Shown here piece by piece: positions 1-6,672 of a DNA stretch of 64,000 nucleotides (within the stretch, counting starts at the first letter, position 1; every line of letters starts with the position of its first letter). Below the pieces are notes generated by a model. The model saw nothing but the letters and a program-made list of their open reading frames with translations. It made no database searches and had not been told where the DNA came from. A program made the position numbers and the translations under genes. Location: NCBI RefSeq assembly GCF_002283365.1, contig NZ_MQWD01000001.1:3885985-3949984 (forward strand), given 5' to 3'. The DNA is from Rubrivirga marina (GTDB lineage: Bacteria > Bacteroidota > Rhodothermia > Rhodothermales > Rubricoccaceae).

Positions 1-237
1 CGCCCGAAGTTGGCCGCCGACCGATCCCACGTGCTCGACTTCTACTGGATGTTCGTCGGGCTGACGGCCGGGGTCTTCGCCTTCGGGATCCCCGGCGTCG
101 TGCTCGGGCCGGTCGTCGTGGGGCTGTTGAAGGCGCTCCTCGACGTGGTCACCGACGACGAGAGCTGGCGGACGGCCGACGGCGACGACCCCGAAGCCGA
201 CGTCCTCGCCCAGGACGCCGTCGAGGCGGCCGGCTAG
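1..237 (+). CDS. AI-2E family transporter, C-terminal end (partial)
   Basis: The reading frame is open from the first base, so the gene starts outside the window. The visible 78 residues hold a hydrophobic segment (WMFVGLTAGVFAFGIPG, then VVLGPVVVGLLKALLDVV) and an acidic tail. The pattern FGxxGxxLGPxxxxLL is what the last membrane helices of the AI-2E/PerM transporter family look like. That family (PF01594) comprises inner-membrane exporters of varied or unknown substrates, so the real substrate cannot be told. The stop codon TAG overlaps the stop of the convergent next gene by four bases (CTAG). Confidence 0.7.
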   Translation, partial: RPKLAADRSHVLDFYWMFVGLTAGVFAFGIPGVVLGPVVVGLLKALLDVVTDDESWRTADGDDPEADVLAQDAVEAAG

Positions 238-1055
238 CGGGCCAGCCAGTCGGCGTAGAGCTCGGGGCGTCGGTCGCGGAGGAACAGCCGCCGCGCGTGC
301 GACTGGCGCACCGCGTCGAGGTCGACGTCGGCGATCAGGATCTCCTCCGTGCCCTGGCCCGCACGGGCGATCACGCGGCCGTCCGGCGAGCAAACGAAGC
401 TTTCGCCGGCGAACGTCAGCCGCTCCTCCGGCCCGACGCGATTTGCGAGCGCGGTGAAGTACCCGTTTTGGAACGCCGCGACGCGCATCTCGGCCTCGTA
501 CAGCCCCTCGGGCCATTCCCCGACGGCCCCGGCCTGCGGCACCACGACGAGCTCGGCGCCGTCGAGCGCGAGCGCGCGCATGGCCTCCGGGTAGTGCCGG
601 TCGTAGCAGATCGCCACGCCGACGCGACCGGCCGCCGTCTCGTAGACCGGCAGCCCGCGGTCGCCCGGCGCGTAGTAGCCCTGCTCGTGGAACGCCTCGT
701 AGTCGGTGATGTGAATCATCCGCGTCCGTCCGAGCAGCGTCCCGTCGGCGTCGATGACGGGCGACGTGTCGTAGGTCCGGTCCCCATCCCGCTCGAACAG
801 GTTGAGCACGGCGACGACGCCCCGCGCGGCGCACCGCTGCTGAAACGCCTCGACGGTCGGGCCGGGGATCGGCTCGGCCCGGGCGAGCGCCTCGGGCGTC
901 GCGTGGCGCTGGGGGTAGAACGGCGTGAACGGGAGCTCGGCGAAGGCGACGAGGTCGGCCCCGGCGTCGGCGGCGCGATCGAAGGCTGCCAACCCGCGGC
1001 GGAGGTTGTCGTCGAGGTTGTCGGTGGCGGGCTGCTGGACGAGGGCGAGGCGCAT
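234..1055 (-). CDS. Carbon-nitrogen hydrolase (nitrilase superfamily), possible N-carbamoylputrescine amidase-like
   Basis: 273 residues, the usual length of the superfamily, which cleaves non-peptide C-N bonds through a Glu-Lys-Cys triad in the cytoplasm. Glu40 (AFAELPF) and Cys150 (GVAICYDRHYPE) are present. The catalytic Lys normally found in a KMHI-like segment is not seen: the matching stretch is GRTRMIHI, with Met113 in its place. The PQAG and FQNGYF segments resemble beta-ureidopropionase and N-carbamoylputrescine amidase. ATG at 1055 is chosen because the residues that follow (MRLALVQ) begin the first family strand and because a C-rich leader precedes it. A longer open frame upstream reads through a repeat and is unlikely. 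The substrate is unknown. Confidence 0.8.
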   Translation of the reverse strand: MRLALVQQPATDNLDDNLRRGLAAFDRAADAGADLVAFAELPFTPFYPQRHATPEALARAEPIPGPTVEAFQQRCAARGVVAVLNLFERDGDRTYDTSPVIDADGTLLGRTRMIHITDYEAFHEQGYYAPGDRGLPVYETAAGRVGVAICYDRHYPEAMRALALDGAELVVVPQAGAVGEWPEGLYEAEMRVAAFQNGYFTALANRVGPEERLTFAGESFVCSPDGRVIARAGQGTEEILIADVDLDAVRQSHARRLFLRDRRPELYADWLAR

Positions 1056-1440
1056 GGAGGCTGGGGGCTGGAGGGTGGGGACACAAGGTGAGCACGCCTC
1101 GACCGCAGAGCCCCCCTTTCCGTTGTCGTCCCGAGCGGAGCGAGGGGTGTCATTTCGGCTGGCTCCCCACTCACCACGAGTGGCACGCTCGGGTCCGACG
1201 ATCCTTCGCTGCGCCGCTACGCGGCTCCGCTCAGGATGACACATCGGAGGCCGCGAGCCGGCGGACACCCCGACGACGCGGGCCCCTCCTTCTCGGTGCC
1301 GAGGCGGGCAGGGCAGGTGTCGTCCGTTTCCGACTCTCCCGTTCCCGCGAGCGCCGCAGGCCGCCCTCTTCCCCCGGCTTTCGCGGTCTCGGGGTCGGCG
1401 GCTCTGTTGTTTTGAGCCACTCCCAACCGACCCCACCCCC
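1056..1440. other. Intergenic region between divergent hydrolase and ndk genes
   Basis: 385 bases without a convincing gene. It holds a repeat with two oppositely oriented arms (about 1125-1151 and 1200-1241), a half copy of the CGAGGCGG palindrome near 1292-1313, and the C-rich leaders of both flanking genes. A TTGTTTTG stretch near 1405-1412 could be the -7 box of the ndk promoter, but this is weak. The open frames crossing it are arginine- and serine-rich and look like GC-driven noise. Confidence 0.6.
1125..1241. repeat. Inverted intergenic repeat, copy 1 (GATCCTTCGC...CAGGATGAC type)
   Basis: The left arm reads GTCCCGAGCGGAGCGAGG and the right arm reads GATCCTTCGC, then GGCTCCGCTCAGGATGAC. 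The arms are imperfect inverted copies of one another around a centre of about 50 bases. The same kind of unit recurs at 52468-52577. There is no coding potential. It looks like a dispersed non-autonomous repeat between genes. Confidence 0.6.
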
Positions 1441-1881
1441 ATGGAGCGCACGCTCGCCATCATCAAGCCGGACGCCGTCAAGGCGGGCCACGCCGGCAAG
1501 ATCCTCGACCGCATCCTCTCGGAGGGCTTCGCCGTCCGCGCGATGAAGCTCGTCACCCTGACCCAGGCCCAGGCCGAGGGGTTCTACGCCGTCCACGCCG
1601 AGCGGCCGTTCTTCGGCGAGCTCACCGAGTTCATGTCGTCCGGCCCGTGCGTCCCGCTGGTCCTCGAGCGCGAGGACGCCGTCGCCAAGTGGCGGGAGGT
1701 GATCGGCGCGACGAACCCGGCCGAGGCCGCCGAGGGCACGATTCGGAAGCAGTTCGCGACCTCGATGGGCGAGAACGCCGTCCACGGCTCCGACTCCGCC
1801 GAGAACGGCGTCAAGGAGGGCCGCTACTTCTTCTCGGAGAGCGAGATCGTCCAGAACGGCGCCGACGTCATCGACGCGTAG
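1441..1881 (+). CDS. ndk: Nucleoside diphosphate kinase
   Basis: 146 residues, full family length. The enzyme transfers the gamma phosphate from NTPs to NDPs through a phosphohistidine and so balances nucleotide pools in the cytoplasm. The N-terminal strand [13 protein letters not shown] and the active-site motif NAVHGSDS (His115) are intact, as are Lys9 and the ATP-contacting Arg/Thr residues around GATNP. The start is set by the conserved N-terminus and a C-rich leader. A strong rho-independent terminator follows at 1904-1935. The gene is convergent with panD. Confidence 0.98.
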   Translation: MERTLAIIKPDAVKAGHAGKILDRILSEGFAVRAMKLVTLTQAQAEGFYAVHAERPFFGELTEFMSSGPCVPLVLEREDAVAKWREVIGATNPAEAAEGTIRKQFATSMGENAVHGSDSAENGVKEGRYFFSESEIVQNGADVIDA

Positions 1882-1903
1882 CGCGTCGTCGCCACGGATT
1901 TTG

Positions 1904-1935
1904 CGGCCGGTGCCTCCCCGCGCCGGCCGTTTTTT
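1904..1935 (+). terminator. Rho-independent terminator of ndk
   Basis: The stem CGGCCGGTGC / GCGCCGGCCG (ten pairs, one G-U) closes a six-base loop (CTCCCC) and is followed directly by six T residues. It lies 22 bases after the ndk stop codon. Confidence 0.85.
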
Positions 1936-1937
1936 GT

Positions 1938-1973
1938 AGCTCTGCTCGCCTCGGCACCGAGGCGGGCGGAGCT
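1938..1973. repeat. Palindromic element with CGCCTCGG/CCGAGGCG core
   Basis: Arms 1938-1954 and 1957-1973 pair over 17 positions (two G-U pairs) with a two-base centre. It sits between the convergent ndk and panD genes and reaches into the panD stop codon, so it may also end transcription from the minus strand. It belongs to the dispersed palindrome family described in the findings. Confidence 0.75.
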
Positions 1974-2460
1974 AGCGGCGACGGCGACCGTTGCCGCGGC
2001 TGCCGGGGAGCGGGCGCCCGAGCCGCGGCGCGAACAGGTCGCTCGTGTCGACGGCGTTCGTGACGGCCGGCATCGTCGGGTCCGAGACGTCGGCGCCGTC
2101 GAGGTCGAACGTCTCCGTCGGGTTGTTGTCGCCATCGACGAGGACGACGCGCGGCTTGTGGGCCTCGGCCTCCTCCGGCGTCATGTCGGCGTAGGCCATC
2201 ACCACCACGAGGTCGCCGGGCGCGCAGAGGCGGGCGGCCGGGCCGTTGAGGCAAACCGTCCGAGTCCCGGCCTCGGCCGGGATCGTGTACGTTTCGAGCC
2301 GGCTCCCGTTGTTCACGTTGACGACCTGGACGCGCTCGTACGGCAGGATCGAGGCCGCCTCCATCAGTTCCCGGTCGAGCGTGATCGAGCCCTCGTAGTG
2401 GAGGGCGGCCTCGGTCACCGTCAAGCGGTGGAGCTTGCCTTTGAAGAGGGTGATCGTCAT
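1972..2460 (-). CDS. panD: Aspartate 1-decarboxylase (pantothenate pathway)
   Basis: Makes beta-alanine from L-aspartate for pantothenate and coenzyme A synthesis. The pyruvoyl enzyme forms by self-cleavage between Gly24 and Ser25, visible here in YEGSITLD. Lys9 and the YERVQVVNVNNGSR segment are also typical. At 162 residues it is about 35-45 residues longer than most PanD proteins. The extra C-terminal tail is low in predicted order and ends GRRRR. It follows panC after 40 bases, so the two form a panC-panD operon, an arrangement known in many bacteria. A C-rich tract precedes the ATG. Confidence 0.95.
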   Translation of the reverse strand: MTITLFKGKLHRLTVTEAALHYEGSITLDRELMEAASILPYERVQVVNVNNGSRLETYTIPAEAGTRTVCLNGPAARLCAPGDLVVVMAYADMTPEEAEAHKPRVVLVDGDNNPTETFDLDGADVSDPTMPAVTNAVDTSDLFAPRLGRPLPGSRGNGRRRR

Positions 2461-2500
2461 GGCGGGAGGGGTGGGGGATGCGGGGCGGGGGATGCGGGCC

Positions 2501-3406
2501 TCATCCCGCGTCTCTCACCATCAGCGTGGTGTTGTCGATGAGTCGGGTGTCGCCGAAGTACACGGCGAGAGCGGCAAGGTAGCGGCCTCCGGAAGGGCGT
2601 TCTGGTGAGAGTGTGTCAACGGGCTGCAGCGCGTCCGCGTCGACGACCTCGGCGTACTGGAGCCGCGCGAGCGGAGCGGCGGCGACCTGCGCTTCCATCG
2701 TCCCGCGGATCGCCGCCGCGTCGCGCTCGCCGAGCTCGACGGCGGCCTCGGCCGCGCGGAGCGCCTGCGAGAGCACGACGGCCTGCGCGCGCTCCTCGTC
2801 CGAGAGGTAGCGGTTGCGCGACGAGAGCGCCAGCCCGTCCGGCTCCCGCACGATGGGGTGCCCCACGAGTTCGACCCCGAACCCGAGCTCGGCCGTCATC
2901 CGGCGGAGGATCGCCAGTTGCTGGGCGTCCTTCTGGCCGAACACGGCGAGGTGCGGGCGGCACGCCAAAAACAGCTTCGTCACGACCGTCGTGACGCCCT
3001 CGAAGTGGCCGGGACGCGTGGCCCCGCAGAGGTGCCGGTCGAGGTCACGGACCGACACCGTCACCCACGGCGGGAGCCCGAACGGGTACATCACCCCGGC
3101 CGAGGGCGCGAAGACGGCGTCCACCCCGCCCGCCTCCGCCAGCGCGTCGAGGTCGGCGTCGAGCGTGCGCGGGTAGGCCTCGAAGTCCTCGCCCGGCCCG
3201 AACTGGGTCGGGTTGACGAAGACGGAGACGGTCACGTGCCCGTCGCCTCCGGCCCGCTGGCGGGCCTCGCGCACGAGCGCGAGGTGCCCGTCGTGGAGCG
3301 CGCCCATGGTGGGGACGAGCACGAGGCGGCGGCCGGCGGCGCGGGCCGCGTCGGCCTCGGCCTGCATGGCCTCGATGGTGCGGTGGACCGGTGGGCGGGT
3401 GGGCAC
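2501..3406 (-). CDS. panC: Pantothenate synthetase
   Basis: Joins pantoate to beta-alanine with ATP through a pantoyl-adenylate, the last step of pantothenate synthesis. 301 residues. The nucleotide-binding HxGH-type motif is in PTMGALHDGHLALV (about 31-44), followed by FVNPTQF, the pantoate/ATP segment FGQKDAQQL and the SSRNRYL loop. All key blocks are present. It heads a two-gene operon with panD, which supplies its beta-alanine. The start lies behind a C-rich leader and is divergent from fumC across 177 bases that hold both promoters. Confidence 0.97.
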   Translation of the reverse strand: MPTRPPVHRTIEAMQAEADAARAAGRRLVLVPTMGALHDGHLALVREARQRAGGDGHVTVSVFVNPTQFGPGEDFEAYPRTLDADLDALAEAGGVDAVFAPSAGVMYPFGLPPWVTVSVRDLDRHLCGATRPGHFEGVTTVVTKLFLACRPHLAVFGQKDAQQLAILRRMTAELGFGVELVGHPIVREPDGLALSSRNRYLSDEERAQAVVLSQALRAAEAAVELGERDAAAIRGTMEAQVAAAPLARLQYAEVVDADALQPVDTLSPERPSGGRYLAALAVYFGDTRLIDNTTLMVRDAG

Positions 3407-3492
3407 GGGGGCGCGGGGGACGTCAGATCGATGGACGGGCTCGGACGGATCAAGTTCGCGGAGACCGCCCGAACCGCTTCCGCTCGGCCCGG

Positions 3493-3500
3493 TACGTTCT
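3493..3500 (+). promoter_or_regulatory. Possible -7 box of the fumC promoter
   Basis: TACGTTCT resembles the TAnnTTTG box of Bacteroidota-type promoters and lies 91 bases upstream of fumC in the divergent panC-fumC gap. No matching TTG -33 box is evident. Confidence 0.3.
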
Positions 3501-3510
3501 CGTGCCCTCC

Positions 3511-3554
3511 CCGCCTCGTCCCTACGGCTTCGCTCCGGAGAGCCGTCGAGGCGG
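3511..3554. repeat. Palindromic element, long form
   Basis: Outer arms CCGCCTCG (3511-3518) and CGAGGCGG (3547-3554) enclose inner arms ACGGCT and AGCCGT around TCGCTCCGGAG. The same inner sequence recurs inside the moxR coding region at 22389-22433. It lies in the fumC leader region. Confidence 0.65.
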
Positions 3555-3583
3555 TCCGACTCCCCTCCCCCATCAGCCTCCCC

Positions 3584-4984
3584 ATGTCCGACGTCCGCAT
3601 CGAAACCGACTCGCTCGGCGAGGTCCGCGTGCCCGCCGAGGCGCTCTACGGCGCCCAGACGCAGCGCGCCAAGGACAACTTCCCCGTCTCGTCACTCCGC
3701 TTCCCGCGCCGGTTTATCGAGGCGCTCGGGACCGTCAAGGCCGCGTCGGCGCGCGCCAACAAGCAGCTCGGCTTGCTCGAGCCCGAGACGGCAGACGCCA
3801 TCGACGCCGCCGCGCTGCGCGTGCGGGAGGGCGACCTCGACGACCAGTTCGTGCTCGACATCTTCCAGACGGGCTCGGGCACGTCGACGAACATGAACGC
3901 CAACGAGGTCATCGCCAACGTCGCGACGCAGACGCTCGGCGGCGCGCTCGGCTCGAAGGGCGTCCACCCCAATGACGACGTCAACTACGGCCAGTCGTCG
4001 AACGACGTGATCCCGACGGCCATGCACGTCGCGGCGCGCGTGGCGATCGAGCGGGATCTGCTGCCGGCGCTGGAGCGGTTCGCGAGCGCGCTCGAGGACA
4101 AGGCCCAGGCTTTCGACGACGTCATCAAGAGCGGGCGGACGCACCTCATGGACGCCACGCCGGTCCGCCTCGGGCAGGAGTTCGGCGGGTACGCCGCCCA
4201 GGTCCGGAAGGGCATCGCGCGCGTCGAGGCCGCCTCCGAAGAGCTGGCCGAGCTCGCCCTCGGCGGGACGGCCGTCGGGACCGGCATCAACCGGCCCGAC
4301 GCGTTCCCCGAGGCGGCCATCGCCGAGATCTCCGAGATCACGGGCGTGGCCTTCCGTGAGGCCGAGAACCACTTCGAGGCGCAGGCCGCCAAGGACGGGT
4401 ACGTCGCCGCCGCCGGCGCGCTCAACACGCTGGCGGTGTCGCTGCTGAAGATCGCCAACGACATCCGGCACCTCTCGTCGGGCCCCACGTCGGGGCTGTC
4501 GGAGATCCAACTCCCGGCCATCCAGCCGGGCTCGTCGATCATGCCGGGCAAGGTGAACCCGGTAATGAGCGAGGCCATGATGATGGTGGCCGCGCGCGTG
4601 ATGGGCAACGCCGTGACGATCACCGTCGGCGGGCAGCACGGGAACTTCGAGCTCAACGTGATGATGCCGGTCATGGCCCACGCCATGCTGGAGTCGATCG
4701 AGGCGCTCTCGGGCGTGCTCGACGCGTTCCGCGAGCGGTGCCTCGAGGGCATCACGGCCAACCGCGAGCGGGCGCGCGAGCTGCTGGAAAAGAACCCGTC
4801 GATCGCGACGGCCCTCAACGCCGAGATCGGCTACGACGCCGCGTCCAAGGTGGCCAAGAAGGCCGCGGCCGAGCAGAAGTCGGTCCGCGAGGTGCTGCTG
4901 GACATGGGCCTCATCCCGGAGCAGCGGATCGACGAGGTCCTCGACGTCCGCTCGATGACGGAGCCGGGCATCCCGGGCGAGTAG
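3584..4984 (+). CDS. fumC: Class II fumarate hydratase
   Basis: Interconverts fumarate and L-malate in the TCA cycle as a cytoplasmic tetramer without an Fe-S cluster. 466 residues, normal for the class. Visible blocks are GSGTSTNMNANEVIAN, SSNDVIPTAMH, the active-site loop SGRTHLMDATPVRLGQE and the signature GSSIMPGKVNPV. ATG at 3584 matches the usual start (MSDVRIETDSLG) and follows a C-rich leader. The frame is open for 242 codons farther upstream, but that part is antisense to panC and arginine-rich, so it is not coding. mdh, the next TCA enzyme, lies far away in this window at 52.8 kb. Confidence 0.97.
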   Translation: MSDVRIETDSLGEVRVPAEALYGAQTQRAKDNFPVSSLRFPRRFIEALGTVKAASARANKQLGLLEPETADAIDAAALRVREGDLDDQFVLDIFQTGSGTSTNMNANEVIANVATQTLGGALGSKGVHPNDDVNYGQSSNDVIPTAMHVAARVAIERDLLPALERFASALEDKAQAFDDVIKSGRTHLMDATPVRLGQEFGGYAAQVRKGIARVEAASEELAELALGGTAVGTGINRPDAFPEAAIAEISEITGVAFREAENHFEAQAAKDGYVAAAGALNTLAVSLLKIANDIRHLSSGPTSGLSEIQLPAIQPGSSIMPGKVNPVMSEAMMMVAARVMGNAVTITVGGQHGNFELNVMMPVMAHAMLESIEALSGVLDAFRERCLEGITANRERARELLEKNPSIATALNAEIGYDAASKVAKKAAAEQKSVREVLLDMGLIPEQRIDEVLDVRSMTEPGIPGE

Positions 4985-4994
4985 CGGCCCCCGT

Positions 4995-5032
4995 CCGCCT
5001 CGGTGGCTGCCCCGACGGTGCCGTCGAGGCGG
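4995..5032. repeat. Palindromic element after fumC
   Basis: Arms CCGCCTCG (4995-5002) and CGAGGCGG (5025-5032), with a second small palindrome GACGGTGCCGTC next to the right arm. It starts ten bases after the fumC stop, where a terminator would be expected, but no T-run follows. Confidence 0.65.
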
Positions 5033-5140
5033 GCAAGACGACGCAACCCGAGACCGTGTGGCCGGTTCAACGGACGCCCCGAGGCTCCCGTCGGTGCCGC
5101 CTCCCATCGGAACCGTGGAGCGCCATTCTGCCCCCTCCCA

Positions 5141-5743
5141 ATGCGCGCGGCTCTCTGTGTTCTCGCCCTCGTTGCCCTCGCCGCCTGCGGCCCCGGCGAC
5201 GAGTCGGCCGCCCCCGTCACCGAGGCGGGCCCGGCCCCAGCCGACACCGCCCGCGCGCCCGCCCCGCCACCCGCAACCGACACGACGCTCACGGCCGACG
5301 GCTGGGGCCCGCTCACCGTCGGCATGACGAGGGCCGAGCTCGTGGAGGCCGTGGGCGATGCGCCCCCCGACGTGGCGACGGGCCTGGCGGACACGGGCTC
5401 GTGCGAGGAGTTTCACCCGGTCCGCGCCCCGGAAGGCCTGCTCGTGATGCTCGAAGACGGCGTGCTCACGCGCGTCTCGGCCAGCGGGGAGTCCGAGGTG
5501 ACGACGCCCGAGGGCCTCGGCCTCGGCGACGCCGCGGCCGACGTCGAGGCGGCCCACGGCGACGACGCCGTAGTCACGCCCCACAAGTACGTCGAGGCGC
5601 CCGCCGCGTACGTCACCGTCTGGCGGTCGGGCGACGGCGGCGAGGCCGTCCGCGGGATCCGCTACGAGATCGGGGCGGACGCGACCGTCGAGCGGATCCA
5701 CGGCGGGGGCCCCAGCATCGAGTATGTCGAGGGGTGCCTCTGA
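5141..5743 (+). CDS. Putative lipoprotein with two repeat halves
   Basis: 200 residues. The N-terminus MRAALCVLALVALAAC is a lipoprotein signal peptide with the lipobox LAAC, so Cys16 would be lipidated and the protein anchored in the envelope. A Pro/Ala-rich linker follows. Two stretches look alike, LTVGMTRAELVEAVGDA and LGLGDAAADVEAAHGD, the pattern seen in small BamE- or BLIP-like domains where an alpha-helix packs on a sheet; this is a resemblance, not an identification. Two Cys residues near GSCEEFH and EGCL could form a disulfide. No function can be given. Start chosen for the signal peptide and the C-rich leader. Confidence 0.7.
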   Translation: MRAALCVLALVALAACGPGDESAAPVTEAGPAPADTARAPAPPPATDTTLTADGWGPLTVGMTRAELVEAVGDAPPDVATGLADTGSCEEFHPVRAPEGLLVMLEDGVLTRVSASGESEVTTPEGLGLGDAAADVEAAHGDDAVVTPHKYVEAPAAYVTVWRSGDGGEAVRGIRYEIGADATVERIHGGGPSIEYVEGCL

Positions 5744-5746
5744 GGG

Positions 5747-6538
5747 CTACTCCGGCACCGGGACCCCAGGGAAGGGCCAGAGGGGTGACGGGTCGGGCAC
5801 GCCGACGCCGAGCGCCAGGAGCAACTCCGCCAGCTGGCCCCGGTAGTACACGAGCGGAGTGAGCCCGAACGTGCGGAGCGCGTCGCCACGGGGGAGTCGC
5901 GCGACCGGGTCCCCCTCCCGCTCCAGCAGCCAAGGAGCCCTCATGTCGTCCGGTCCAAGGCCGATCAGCGCCCGCCGGACGCTCTCCTCGTTGGCCGCGT
6001 ACGCCTCGCTGATCTCGGCCGACATCTCGAGGTCGAGGGCCGGCTCGAGGTCGAGCGCCAGCTTGTCGAGTTCCAAGATCCACCCGATCCGTTCCACGAG
6101 GCGGACGAGGCGCCACGAGAGCGTCCGGATGGTGGGGAGGTCGGGGTGGGGAGACCAGTCGAGGTGCGCCTCCGGGAGCAGCAAGAGGAGCGTTCCTGTG
6201 CGCTCGACCTCGATGAGGGCCTCGTTCAAGATGGCCGGACGGGGCCGTTTCACGGACGTCTGCTCCGCCTCCCGTCGTCGGGCCGGACGGGGGGGCCGAG
6301 CGTTGGGATCTGGGGACCAACGCACGACCTCGGCGAATGCGAGGGCCGTGTCGTTCCCCAGGACCCACGACGCTCCGGACGGCCACGTGCTGGTGTGAGC
6401 CACGACGAACTGAGCGCGGTGGTCCTGACCCTGATGGGTCAGGATGCGGACCGTCTGGTCACGTCTGGGGACCCGGTCGGCGAGGTTGTACCAGCCGGGC
6501 GGCAGATCGAGGGGAAGGGGCGGCACGGCGAGTCTCAT
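5747..6538 (-). CDS. DinB-like four-helix protein, metal ligands not evident
   Basis: 263 residues from ATG at 6538; an in-frame ATG at 6580 would add 14 arginine-rich residues. The middle and end resemble the DinB/YfiT superfamily: a helix with TIRTLSWRLVRLVERIGW, and a closing helix YYRGQLAELLLALGVGVPDP where DinB proteins usually read HxxGQ followed by VPxP. The His residues that bind metal in active members are replaced (YYRGQ), so catalysis is doubtful. DinB-like proteins include thiol transferases and many of unknown role. It ends four bases from the convergent lipoprotein gene. Confidence 0.45.
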   Translation of the reverse strand: MRLAVPPLPLDLPPGWYNLADRVPRRDQTVRILTHQGQDHRAQFVVAHTSTWPSGASWVLGNDTALAFAEVVRWSPDPNARPPRPARRREAEQTSVKRPRPAILNEALIEVERTGTLLLLLPEAHLDWSPHPDLPTIRTLSWRLVRLVERIGWILELDKLALDLEPALDLEMSAEISEAYAANEESVRRALIGLGPDDMRAPWLLEREGDPVARLPRGDALRTFGLTPLVYYRGQLAELLLALGVGVPDPSPLWPFPGVPVPE

Positions 6539-6672
6539 CGGGCGGTCTGCATAGGGTCGAGGGCGCCGTCGGTTCCGCATGGATGAGATCGACGCCGGTA
6601 CTGTTCAAAACCTATGCACGCCTTTGGACCGCCCGCCGCCCGTCGATACCCCCCTCCCCACCCCCGACACCG

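Noticed and set aside
3692-5701. A 669-codon minus-strand frame opposite fumC and the lipoprotein gene
   Set aside because: Same GC shadow effect; it crosses two clear genes and an intergenic palindrome and has no recognisable domain.
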